A stretch of 64,000 bases of DNA from an uncultured Prevotellaceae bacterium. GTDB taxonomy: Bacteria > Bacteroidota > Bacteroidia > Bacteroidales > Bacteroidaceae. Numbering within the stretch: position 1 is the stretch's first letter; each line of letters opens with the position of its first letter. The DNA is taken from assembly GCA_900320845.1 (NCBI GenBank), contig ONTS01000008.1, forward strand, positions 1-64,000. Direction: 5' to 3'. The position numbers and the translations under genes were made by a program. The notes under the pieces are model-generated. The model worked only from the letters and a program-made list of their open reading frames with translations, was not told where the DNA came from and ran no database searches. Positions 17,935 through 26,102 of this stretch are shown piece after piece.

Positions 17935-20085
17935 TTAAATCCTTTTTTTAAATAACAATTTAAATGAAGCACCGCCTAAGATGCTATTTTTTATAAGAGA
18001 CAACTCACCATCATATTCAGACATAATCTCACCTGCAATAGCTAATCCCAAACCAATTCCATCTGGTTTAGTACTATAATATGGAGCAAAGATATTGTCT
18101 TCAGTTCCACTTTTTACTCCAGGCCCATTATCTGATACTATGATGGCAAGTCCATCTTGTTCGTCTTCCACTTCCACAAGGATTTCACGTTCAACATCTA
18201 TGGTTGACAACCAATATATTGAATTCTGAATCAAATTCATAAGAACGACTGCCAATTCACTCTCATCAATTGTAACTTTATGCTGAGTGTTAGATAATCT
18301 ATATGAGATATTGTATTTGCTTAATTCTTCACTATTCAGCAAAAATTGATTCGTTATAACATCTTCGACCACAATCGTTTGCGGGCGTCCTCTTTTTCTT
18401 CCTCCAAAAGGTTCAATACGCTTGAAAAGTTGTGAAAAATCTCTTCTCACATTTTGTATTTCACCGACTCTATCTGCAATCTTACTCAAATTGCAATCTG
18501 TTTTTTGAATCTCGTTAAGAATACTTGTTGACTTTAAGTTTATTTTGTGAAGATAATTATTGCCATCATGAATAATTGGATCTATTAACAACCCTAAAGT
18601 TGATAATCTCCTGTATCTTGAAATTACTTCTTGTATCTTGATTACAGTCTCTTTAATCTCAACATCTTTCTTAGTAATAAGATTTAGGATTTCTTCGGGA
18701 TTGGGTCTCTTTTCTTTAATTTCTACAGAAAGAGACTTCAATGACAACTTTTCAAAAATGCTACTTGGACTGTTTGATGTCGTTTGACTTTCACGAGGCC
18801 TCTCAGCATATCTGCGTTGTTCCACCTCATTCAACAACAGCTTAACATAGTCCTTAATATCTTCAAAAGCTTGTCCCTCAACAATCCCTTCGCGATTACT
18901 CTGGTCCTTTAATTCTGGATTTGTTTCCAACCCGATAGAAATATAACCTACAATTTGGTTATTGCTCAACCTTAGTGTGGGATTATTTACACGGCGTAAA
19001 TCTAATCTAACCCAGTCATTGTTTTGATTGCCATAAGGAAGAACTCGGATGTCATCCCTGTAGATACTTATTCCACATAAATCATCCAAATCTCTCTTAA
19101 CATTCTTAATAATGGAGTTAGTTTCAGTTGCTATAGAACTTAGATTTTCGCTATCTCTATTCCACACTTTAAACTCGAAGGAAAATGGGCCTGCAGAATA
19201 TGGCTTAATTGAAGTGAATAGCTTTTCAGGCAAATCGAGGATTTCTTCTCTTCCAACTTTTTTGCTATAGAATATGACAGAAAGAGGGGCTCCTTCTTTT
19301 GAAACAGAACCTTTTATAAAATAATTTGGTCTATTCAAAGTTTCTGGACGTTCAATTATTCCAGACAATGATTTCCCAATCAAATTAGGTAAGTTAATGC
19401 TAATCAAGAAATCCTCATTGGGAACGATTGGATTTAATAGTCTTGAGAGAGCGACCCGCAATTCTCCAATTTTGTCTTCATCCCAATCATCACTAAGGTT
19501 CGTGAGTTTCAGTATGGTTCCATGTTCTTTAATTTCAGTTGCAGGCCTGATTACCCAATTGACCTTTACATTATCCAAATAGGTTTCTTCATTGGAGAAA
19601 TCATTCCAATCGAACCACACTACTATCTCATTGTCATTCTCTTGTTTTGTTATCAATTCCAATTTGGAGGACAACTTTGCTGATGCAAAACGTCCAATCC
19701 CCTTCTCTCCAGAAAACTTTCTGTTAGTATTCTTGTTTTCTTCTTTCTTTTTATAGTTTGTAGCTGGCTCCATCCATGCATGTAGAATGGTTCCAAAATC
19801 CATGCCTTTGCCTTGATCATAGATAACGATTGAGGCATTTTCTTTTTCAATATAATGCTGCCTTTCTGTAATCTCTTTACGGCCAACTCTCTTAGTAATT
19901 TCCTTTTCTTTTACATTACCAGTGAAAGTAATATCAACAATTGGCGACCCCGCGTCATAACTGTTTTTAACCAACTCTGTTATGGCAACATTATCATTAC
20001 TTATAAGCTCCTCGCCTATTGTTTTTATCAACCTTGCACGAGGTCGAAAAACGAACTCTCCACTATTAAGAATTTCCTCTTTCAT
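17935..20085 (-). CDS. double-GHKL protein: MORC/Hsp90-like ATPase fused to histidine kinase
   Basis: It carries two ATP-binding domains of the GHKL fold in 716 residues. The first (about 15-240) has the N-box ELVKNSYDA at 37-45, DQGKGM at 90-95 and GEKGIGRFA at 127-135, typical of MORC/MutL/Hsp90-type ATPases. The second (about 570-716) is a histidine-kinase catalytic domain with NLIQNS at 617-622, DNGPGV at 652-657 and GIGLGLAI at 676-683. It is preceded by a coiled coil and a probable H-box, LLIDPIIHDGNNYLHKI, with His506. It has no membrane segment, so it is cytosolic. It overlaps the methyltransferase stop by 4 bp and precedes the receiver gene by 5 bp, arguing for one functional unit. 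Confidence 0.88.
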   Translation of the reverse strand: MKEEILNSGEFVFRPRARLIKTIGEELISNDNVAITELVKNSYDAGSPIVDITFTGNVKEKEITKRVGRKEITERQHYIEKENASIVIYDQGKGMDFGTILHAWMEPATNYKKKEENKNTNRKFSGEKGIGRFASAKLSSKLELITKQENDNEIVVWFDWNDFSNEETYLDNVKVNWVIRPATEIKEHGTILKLTNLSDDWDEDKIGELRVALSRLLNPIVPNEDFLISINLPNLIGKSLSGIIERPETLNRPNYFIKGSVSKEGAPLSVIFYSKKVGREEILDLPEKLFTSIKPYSAGPFSFEFKVWNRDSENLSSIATETNSIIKNVKRDLDDLCGISIYRDDIRVLPYGNQNNDWVRLDLRRVNNPTLRLSNNQIVGYISIGLETNPELKDQSNREGIVEGQAFEDIKDYVKLLLNEVEQRRYAERPRESQTTSNSPSSIFEKLSLKSLSVEIKEKRPNPEEILNLITKKDVEIKETVIKIQEVISRYRRLSTLGLLIDPIIHDGNNYLHKINLKSTSILNEIQKTDCNLSKIADRVGEIQNVRRDFSQLFKRIEPFGGRKRGRPQTIVVEDVITNQFLLNSEELSKYNISYRLSNTQHKVTIDESELAVVLMNLIQNSIYWLSTIDVEREILVEVEDEQDGLAIIVSDNGPGVKSGTEDNIFAPYYSTKPDGIGLGLAIAGEIMSEYDGELSLIKNSILGGASFKLLFKKRI

Positions 20086-21317
20086 GGTAACATTTTTATT
20101 ATTTCTAATGCTATTGTCTTTGCCATCAAAACAGGTACGGCATTACCAATCTGCTTAAACATAGCAGAACGACTACCTTCAAAATAGAAGTTGTCTGGGA
20201 AAGACTGCATACGTGCAGCTTCCCTTACTGATATAGAACGACATACGTTCAATGAAGGATGAATATAGTAATGTCCATCCTTAGCTAAATGCGCTACTAC
20301 TGTATGGGCTTTGCCTTTTCCGTTCACAACTTTAAATCTGTCTAAAAACGAGTCTTCATTCTTTTGAGTACGAAGCTCTATAGGCAGATCTGTATATTTG
20401 ACACGGACTTGCTTGTTATCCCACAACTTAATGGCGTAAGCATATATAGATGCATCATTGGCATTAACTGGACGAGTTATATTCTGTGTAACAAACTTCT
20501 CACTATCAGCTCGAATTCCGCTTTCACGCAAATATGAGTTATTCTCCTTCTTGTATGAAGAAACCATTTCTATTTCTCCTGCTTTCAATAGTGGTAGGTC
20601 GCCCAAAATGTTATTAATAACAGCATCATTTGTTATTTTCTCTATACCAGGATAGCCCATGTCATTATTCTTCTGCCAGCCAACAATGATAATTCGGTGT
20701 CTCTCCTGTAGTACACCATAATCAGATGCATTTAGCATTTTATAATGTACTTTATATCCTAAGTTATCAAAATAGGCTTGCAAATTCTGAAAATGCTCTC
20801 CTTTCTTCGCGCTCAGTAACCCAGGAACATTCTCAAAAACAAATCCCTTTGGAGTAAATTCTTTCAGGAACTTGCCATATTGAAGATATAGCAAAGTACG
20901 AGGGTCGTCTTCCATTGTCTTTCGATGCCTTCCCAACAAAGAATAAGCCTGGCATGGAGGACCACCTATTATCATATCTATTTTACGACCTTTGGCAAGT
21001 AACTTTATCTTGTCAAATGTGTCATTTATTGTCTTGTCTGATATTTCAACATTGATAACCGCATTCGTTACTTCTTCGGGGACACTTCCATAAAGAGTCT
21101 CACGGGTAATCTCACCCTTCAAATATTTATAATAAATACCCAATAGGTTATTAACTCGTAAATAATGGTAACAACAACGAGTCCTCAACGTATTGCATGC
21201 ATCTTTATCCATTTCGACATGAGCAATAGGAACAAAGCCTGCCTGAACAAATCCTTCAGACAGCCCGCCTGCTCCTGCAAAAAGATCTATGACCGTATAT
21301 TGCTTCACTTTATCCAT
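20082..21317 (-). CDS. DNA (cytosine-5) methyltransferase linked to the kinase/receiver pair
   Basis: Motif I VIDLFAGAGGLSEGF at 9-23, motif IV GGPPCQAYS, motif VI FVFENVPGL, motif VIII QERHRII, motif IX ISVREAARMQSFP and motif X QIGNAVPVLMA are all intact in 411 residues. An insertion of about 60 residues between motifs I and IV (around LRVNNLLGIYYKYL) is longer than usual. No nuclease is encoded immediately beside it. The ATGA overlap with the double-GHKL gene ties it to the signalling pair rather than to the downstream restriction genes. Confidence 0.94.
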   Translation of the reverse strand: MDKVKQYTVIDLFAGAGGLSEGFVQAGFVPIAHVEMDKDACNTLRTRCCYHYLRVNNLLGIYYKYLKGEITRETLYGSVPEEVTNAVINVEISDKTINDTFDKIKLLAKGRKIDMIIGGPPCQAYSLLGRHRKTMEDDPRTLLYLQYGKFLKEFTPKGFVFENVPGLLSAKKGEHFQNLQAYFDNLGYKVHYKMLNASDYGVLQERHRIIIVGWQKNNDMGYPGIEKITNDAVINNILGDLPLLKAGEIEMVSSYKKENNSYLRESGIRADSEKFVTQNITRPVNANDASIYAYAIKLWDNKQVRVKYTDLPIELRTQKNEDSFLDRFKVVNGKGKAHTVVAHLAKDGHYYIHPSLNVCRSISVREAARMQSFPDNFYFEGSRSAMFKQIGNAVPVLMAKTIALEIIKMLP

Positions 21318-21319
21318 AA

Positions 21320-21733
21320 TTACAAATATTTATGCAAGAACTCCTTCAGTGGTTCCAGATACTCTGCATCCAGATTCCAATGCAGGGTGTTTTCGTAGTT
21401 GCGGTTTGCATCTTTTATCAGTTTGTTCTGGGTCTTTGACTTACCCAATAGGGTTTTAAGATAAACGTATATTTTGGTCTTCTTGGCGGGGATGGTTAAC
21501 GTGGGAGGATTCTTGGTTGGGATTCGTACATTGGCAAGTTCTCCCTCGTATGTCTGCCAGCAACCCATTGCCGGTTGATTGTTGGGATTGATGAAATGGT
21601 CTGAGCCCCCCGATACAGAACTGTTTCCGGAACCGTACTGCCCCAGAAGTATGTTGACGCGGGAAAATTCGTCAATCTTCAGATGCCCGATGCCTCTGAA
21701 ATTCCTTATTCCTATGTTGCTGAATCCGTCCAT
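21320..21733 (-). pseudogene. remnant joining the start of an OLD-type ATPase to the end of a DUF3226-like protein
   Basis: The first 45 residues (IGIRNFRGIGHLKIDEFSRV, then NILLGQYGSGNSSV) are the N-terminus of an AAA_15/OLD-type ATPase, with the Walker A Lys replaced by Asn. Full-length relatives have 350-600 residues. From about residue 50 the sequence (CWQTYEGELANV, IPAKKTKIYVYL, HWNLDAEYLEPLKEFL) resembles the C-terminus of DUF3226/TOPRIM-like partners of such ATPases. A deletion fusing the two genes explains this best. I start at 21733 because the promoter box at 21762-21769 excludes the longer frame to 21772. It is now the first ORF of the island operon. Confidence 0.68.
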
Positions 21734-21761
21734 AGCATTCTGGGTGTTATACTTTGCCTTG

Positions 21762-21769
21762 CAAAGATA
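21762..21769 (-). promoter_or_regulatory. -7 box (TATCTTTG) reading into the defence island
   Basis: Exact TAnnTTTG match on the minus strand, about 29 bp before the remnant ATPase start. It is the only strong promoter I see upstream of the methyltransferase/kinase/receiver genes. Confidence 0.7.
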
Positions 21770-21837
21770 CAAAGATTATTTCTTTATATATAATGGTGAC
21801 GAAAAAAGTGAGCAGGCTAAACTTCTCTCTTTTGTTA

Positions 21838-21869
21838 TTTGATGTTTTCTCAATCATTTATTATCTTTG
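21838..21869 (+). promoter_or_regulatory. promoter of the secreted protein gene at 21925
   Basis: TTTG at 21838-21841 and TATCTTTG at 21862-21869 are separated by 20 bp. It diverges from the island promoter and leaves a leader of roughly 50 nt. Confidence 0.72.
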
Positions 21870-21924
21870 CGGTGTAAACCGCACTAAGCAGCGAATGTAT
21901 TGTAACCACTTAATACATTATATT

Positions 21925-22848
21925 ATGAACAGATTGTTTTTATCAGTGGCATTTTTTGCCTTTGGTGTTTGTGCGCAGGCGCAGACGTATATGCTGAACG
22001 GTGTGGAGCATGAGAGCACTATCGTCCCGGTGACGGTGAAGAATTTCAACGGGCAGACGCTGGCTGCTGCTCCTGCCGGCAAGGGTAAAACGCTCATGCT
22101 GTACAGGACAAAGTACTCAAAGCCTTTGGACGACTACAACAGCCTTGCACTGCCTGAGCTGAAACTGGGTAATATCATCGGTCACCCGACATTGGGCTGG
22201 GACGATACCGACTATCGTATCCCTGCTGACGTTCCTGAGATATATGGTGACGGATGGGTGCTGAACGACGTGTTCTATGACGGCGACTATCCTGTGGCTA
22301 TCTATGGAAGGGCACCGTATACGGAGCTGCTGCCGTGGGGGAAGTCGGAACTGGACATCTCGCGCCGTGGAAGGGACCCACACCTCATCATGCTCATGGA
22401 CCCGTCCAAGAATGTGAAGAAGGTGTATAACACGGCGGCACTGACTTTCCCGCCGAAAAACCGCGGTGCAGACATTGACAGACAATCGGTGGACTGGGCT
22501 GTGGTGAAGGACGGGATACTGTATTTCAGCACCTCAGGTCTTTTAGGCTTTGACGGCGGACAGAACGCTTACCTCTTAGCCGTGGACACTTCGACCGACA
22601 AAACGCTGTGGATGAGTAAGCCACAGACAAGCAATGCCAATAACTTCTTAGTGATAGACAACTCCATCATCTGCGGCTTTGGTGAACCTGGAAAGCCAGA
22701 CTTTGTGTATGTGCTGAACCGCTTTACGGGTGTGCAGAAGCAAAAGCTGTGGATAGCTCATGGTGCTGACTGGTTTGCCCTCGGTAACGACGGAATGCTG
22801 TACGTGTCCATATACGGAGAGCATATCGCCTTTAAGGTAAAAAGGTGA
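21925..22848 (+). CDS. secreted protein of unknown function, possible beta-propeller
   Basis: It has 307 residues with a clear signal peptide (MNRLFLSVAFFAFGVCAQAQ). The mature part has recurring strands with short hydrophobic-Asp/Gly turns (AVVKDGILYFSTSG, NAYLLAVDTSTDKTLW, FVYVLNRFTGVQKQKLW, ALGNDGMLYVSIYG), a pattern seen in PQQ-like beta-propellers. There is no lipobox and no C-terminal sorting tail. The longer frame back to 21754 crosses the promoter and is rejected. It is monocistronic, flanked by its own promoter and a terminator at 23024-23067. Function not identified. Confidence 0.75.
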   Translation: MNRLFLSVAFFAFGVCAQAQTYMLNGVEHESTIVPVTVKNFNGQTLAAAPAGKGKTLMLYRTKYSKPLDDYNSLALPELKLGNIIGHPTLGWDDTDYRIPADVPEIYGDGWVLNDVFYDGDYPVAIYGRAPYTELLPWGKSELDISRRGRDPHLIMLMDPSKNVKKVYNTAALTFPPKNRGADIDRQSVDWAVVKDGILYFSTSGLLGFDGGQNAYLLAVDTSTDKTLWMSKPQTSNANNFLVIDNSIICGFGEPGKPDFVYVLNRFTGVQKQKLWIAHGADWFALGNDGMLYVSIYGEHIAFKVKR

Positions 22849-23023
22849 TGTCGGTTAAAGGTGAAGTTGAAAAGTCTTAAAAGTTTATAAACCTTGCTTA
22901 CAACCTCTCACTGGAATTGTTGAAGTTTGTGTCCGTCGTACATAATATTTGTTATCACAAATAATTGTATGTACTGCCATGCTGTGTCACACAAGCATAT
23001 CTTTGATAAGTTTTAGATAAAAG

Positions 23024-23067
23024 TTGAGCTGTAATTCGCCTTTTTAGGATTTACAGCTCAATTTTTG
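23024..23067 (+). terminator. terminator in the 313-bp gap after the secreted protein gene
   Basis: The 11-bp stem TTGAGCTGTAA / TTACAGCTCAA (23024-23034, 23051-23061) is followed by TTTTTG. Apart from this I see nothing gene-like between 22849 and 23161. Confidence 0.82.
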
Positions 23068-23161
23068 TAATGCCATTACTTGTCTTAATGGTTATTAATC
23101 GTTAGCACCTCAGTATAGCACAAGTAAACTTGGCTTTGTCTTCGGCATGACGAAAACGTTT

Positions 23162-23854
23162 TTAAAAGGGGAACCATACGAAGGCGGCAGCATCCCACAG
23201 GGCGTGGGAGAGAACGATGGCGGGAAAGTGCTGTGGAAAGAGACGGTAGAGCAGTCCCCAGCAGAAACCACAGGTGAGCGCTGCCATGATAAGCATGAAA
23301 TTCATTGAGGGCAGGTGTACTGCTGTGTATATCAGAGTGGAAACGACAAAGCCTACGTTAGCACTCCATCGCCTGCTGAGGGTGCGCTGCACATATCCGC
23401 GCCAGAAAAGCTCTTCGGAAGGACCGATGATGAAAAGCAGTAGCAGGGCGATGAGCCACGACGGAGTCCCGTCCTTCATTTGGTATATGGTATCGACCTG
23501 AGGACGGGCGAAGGTGAAGACCTCCTGCGACAGCTTGTTGCCTATCCAGAAAAGGAGCCAGAGGAAGGAAGCTATAGCGGTGGCTACTAATAGAAGAGAA
23601 AGAAGGGAGAAGATATGATGGGTTTTCAGAGGAGGGAGAAATCTTTTCAACCCTTGTTTTCCGGCGTGAGTTCGTCCGCTAAGAACTAATTCTCCTCCTC
23701 TCTCCTTTCTCCTTTTTCCTCTCGAAAGAACAATTAGTACACAGGCACTGAAGGTCATGGCCCCCCAGAAATTAAGATGGGGTGCGGTCCACTGTGAGAA
23801 CATTATGAACCACAGCAGGAAGGCGATGAGGATGGCTACTGTAAGGCGTTTCAT
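23162..23854 (-). CDS. CPBP-family (CAAX-type/Abi) intramembrane metalloprotease
   Basis: Multi-pass membrane protein of 230 residues. The glutamate motif is in PSEELFWRGYVQ (EE-x3-R), the second motif in YTAVHLPSMNF and the third in LSHALWDAAAF, which supply the metal ligands. At least five hydrophobic segments are visible, the first at the N-terminus. Family members include CAAX-prenyl endopeptidases and bacteriocin self-immunity proteins; the substrate here is unknown. The gene overlaps the upstream prenyltransferase by 4 bp (ATGA). Confidence 0.88.
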   Translation of the reverse strand: MKRLTVAILIAFLLWFIMFSQWTAPHLNFWGAMTFSACVLIVLSRGKRRKERGGELVLSGRTHAGKQGLKRFLPPLKTHHIFSLLSLLLVATAIASFLWLLFWIGNKLSQEVFTFARPQVDTIYQMKDGTPSWLIALLLLFIIGPSEELFWRGYVQRTLSRRWSANVGFVVSTLIYTAVHLPSMNFMLIMAALTCGFCWGLLYRLFPQHFPAIVLSHALWDAAAFVWFPF

Positions 23855-24667
23855 GAGATTAGCAGACCGATGATGAGGAGTACGCTGAAGGCCAGTTGCA
23901 GTTGGGCGGTAGCCTCATCAACATGGGCGTAAGCATTGATACCTTGCTTATAGAGCATCATGACCTTAATATTCTTTATTGCCAAGGGTAGCGACAACAG
24001 GCATAGTAGTGCCCACCATGGAGCGATGCCAGCTACGCAGATAGTTATCATCCAGATATATGGCAGAGTTACCTCGACGTAGTAAAGCTTCACAGAGAGG
24101 GCTCTTCCTATAAGCGCAGGGAGGGTGGTGGCATCGGCTGCCGTATCAGTTTCTATGTCGCGGGTGTTGTTAGAGTGCAGGATGCCTACGGTGATAAGTC
24201 CTACAGGCAGTGCCATCCACAGTGAGTCCCAGTACAAGGTGCCGGTAGTGATGAACGACGTTCCGAGCATAGGGAGTATGGAGTAGCATAAAATGATAAC
24301 TATATCCAATCCACAAGAGTGGAAGTCCAGTCATGGCCACCATAGCGATACCCATGGCAATGGCTGCAATGTTGAGTATCTCTGAGAGATGGCGTATCTC
24401 ATTGGCCGTAAACAGTCCTGTAGTGATGGTTTTTGCACCATAAGTGTCGGCGGTGTCAACACCCTTTACGTAGTCGTGATAGTCGCTCCAGGTGTTGCCG
24501 GCGGCGTGTACTAAGATAATGTTAACTACGGTAAGCGCCGCCAACCACCAACAGACATCTCTGTCATTGGCTGCCATCCATGCGGCAGTAACGATAACGG
24601 GCATTGCGGAGGCAGTGAAGCTCCAAGGACGTGTGGCAATAATCCAATCTTTTAAACTATGTTTCAT
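23851..24667 (-). pseudogene. menA: UbiA-family prenyltransferase, MenA-like, with a frameshift
   Basis: MenA attaches the polyprenyl chain to 1,4-dihydroxy-2-naphthoate in menaquinone synthesis. The first frame (24667 down to about 24310) begins with IATRPWSFTASAMPV and carries the first Asp-rich motif, NTWSDYHDYVKGVDTAD. The second frame (about 24309 to 23851) carries the second, SNNTRDIETDTAADATTLP, and the last transmembrane segments. One extra G in TGGATTGGATATAG near 24308 would account for the break, since removing it reads LLWIDIVIILCY. Both halves look otherwise conserved, so a sequencing error or a very recent mutation is likely. Polar residues and length fit MenA better than heme O synthase. 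Confidence 0.83.
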
Positions 24668-24691
24668 AATATTAAATTGTTAATCCAAATA

Positions 24692-24699
24692 CAAAAGTA
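24692..24699 (-). promoter_or_regulatory. -7 box (TACTTTTG) for the menA-like gene
   Basis: TAnnTTTG match on the minus strand, 25 bp before the start at 24667. Confidence 0.6.
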
Positions 24700-24821
24700 T
24701 AAATAATAGAAAATTTTTGTAACTTAAGTTTTATAATCTGACATATTACATATTATTATGCATGAACAATAACGCAAAGGCAAATTTATTCTGCATAATG
24801 AGCCCTGACCGAAGGGAAGTA

Positions 24822-24945
24822 ACGGTAACTATGCTTTGCAAGCAAAGCGGTCGTGAGTTATAAGTTATGAATTATAAATTATGAGTTATGAGGACGCAAA
24901 CGCAACCAAGGACTAAAAACTATAAGCTAAAAACCAAAAACTCTC
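24822..24945 (+). repeat. dispersed intergenic repeat, copy B
   Basis: Core GCTTTGCAAGCAAAGC (perfect 7-bp inverted repeat around AA), then CGGTCGTGAG, several TTATAAGTTATGAA-type units, GACGCAAACGCAACCAAGG and ACTAAAAACTATAAGC tails. It ends exactly at the greA stop. Confidence 0.8.
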
Positions 24946-25413
24946 TCATTCGAGGGTGATGTTGTCGATGCGTAGGTGTTGGATGCCGGCGGGGACGTTC
25001 ACCTCGACAGTGTCGCCAACTGTCTTGTTGAGGAGTGCCTGCCCTACGGGCGACTTGATGGAGATCTTTCCTTGTCGCAGGTCTGCCTCATGCGGGCTGA
25101 CGATGGTGTAGCACATCTTGGCGTTGTTGTTCATGTTGGTCATCTCCACCTTGCTGAGCAGTCCTATTTTGTCGGTAGAGAGTCGCGACATGTCCATGAC
25201 GCGTGCATGCTCTAACACACGTTGCTTGAAGCGTATGCGGCTCAAAAGTCGTCCCTGCTCGCGCTTTGCAGCGTGGTATTCGAAGTTTTCGCTCAGGTCG
25301 CCTTTGTCGCGTGCCTCGGCAATGGCTTCACGAACGCGGGGAAGCTCAACGTTCTCCAACTCTTTGAGCTCAGCTACTAACTTGTCGTAGCCTTCCTGTG
25401 ACATATATTCCAT
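24946..25413 (-). CDS. greA: transcription elongation factor GreA
   Basis: Rescues backtracked RNA polymerase by stimulating transcript cleavage in the secondary channel. The 155 residues have an N-terminal coiled coil (YDKLVAELKELENVELPRVR, then ARDKGDLSENFEYHAAKREQ with the tip acidic residues) and a C-terminal FKBP-like domain ending in SPVGQALLNKTVGDTVEV. It is a single gene with its own promoter box at 25446-25453. Confidence 0.97.
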   Translation of the reverse strand: MEYMSQEGYDKLVAELKELENVELPRVREAIAEARDKGDLSENFEYHAAKREQGRLLSRIRFKQRVLEHARVMDMSRLSTDKIGLLSKVEMTNMNNNAKMCYTIVSPHEADLRQGKISIKSPVGQALLNKTVGDTVEVNVPAGIQHLRIDNITLE

Positions 25414-25445
25414 GGTGTTGGTATGTTCTGATTTGTTCTGCGTTG

Positions 25446-25453
25446 CAAAGGTA
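25446..25453 (-). promoter_or_regulatory. -7 box (TACCTTTG) for greA
   Basis: TAnnTTTG match on the minus strand, 33 bp before the greA start. Confidence 0.72.
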
Positions 25454-25535
25454 AATAATTGTACAAAATTTAAGGAATAGGGAATGGAAAAGTATTTTTA
25501 TTTCTACATTTGCACGTTGTGGCATGGTGTTTGCC

Positions 25536-25668
25536 ATCATAACGACAACCATGCTTCACAAGCATAGTGGTTGTGAGTTATGAGTTATAAGAACGCAAAC
25601 GCACCAAGGACTAAAACCAAAACTAAAAAGTAGTCCCAAAACTCAAAAAACTAAAAACAACAAACTGT
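25536..25668 (+). repeat. dispersed intergenic repeat, copy C
   Basis: ATAACGACAACCATGCTTCACAAGCATAGTGGTTGTGAG: the core is an inverted repeat with its own compensating changes (CTTCACAAGCATAGTGG), which extends to ACAACCA/TGGTTGT arms. AGTTATGAGTTATAAG, AACGCAAACGCACC and ACTAAAA-type tails follow, ending just before the start codon at 25673. Confidence 0.8.
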
Positions 25669-25672
25669 TATT

Positions 25673-26077
25673 ATGGAGACAAGAAAATATATTGCTGCTG
25701 CGAAGAAACAATGTAATAGTCACAACTGTGCTCAGGCTATTTTGCACACGTATGCCGATGTGGCAGGTGTTGACGAACAGACTGCAGTGAATATTACTGG
25801 AGCCCTTGGTGTGGGAATGGGTAATATGGAGGGCACGTGCGGTGCTTTGGTGGGTGCTGGGCTGGTGCTAGGCATGAGGAACAAGGACCGTATGTGTTCG
25901 ATGAAACAGATGCGCGAGATTATGACGCGCTTCCAGGATCGCAACGGCGCCACACAATGCAAGCTGCTGAAGGGTGTGGGCACCAAACTGGTGCTGCGCC
26001 AATGTCCTGACTGCGTGGCTGATGCCGCTGAGTTTCTCGAGGAACAACTGCAAAAGCAGGCGGCCAGTGATAAGTGA
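25673..26077 (+). CDS. C_GCAxxG_C_C family redox protein
   Basis: The 134 residues match the family signature: Cys in CNSHNCAQAIL, then GMGNMEGTCGALVGAGLVLG, CSMKQMREIM, TQCKLLKG and the late CPDC pair. The spaced cysteines are thought to bind a metal or Fe-S cluster or take part in redox chemistry; the physiological reaction is not established. No signal peptide. It lies 25 bp upstream of a ferredoxin-type membrane protein, suggesting shared electron transfer. Confidence 0.9.
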   Translation: METRKYIAAAKKQCNSHNCAQAILHTYADVAGVDEQTAVNITGALGVGMGNMEGTCGALVGAGLVLGMRNKDRMCSMKQMREIMTRFQDRNGATQCKLLKGVGTKLVLRQCPDCVADAAEFLEEQLQKQAASDK

Positions 26078-26102
26078 AAGATCAATCCTTAAATCAATAA
26101 GT

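Noticed and set aside
14478-21317. All three cytosine methyltransferases as one system
   Set aside because: The gene overlaps separate them into a pair with the McrB/nuclease genes and a single one with the kinase/receiver genes, with the only sizeable gap and the direct repeats in between.
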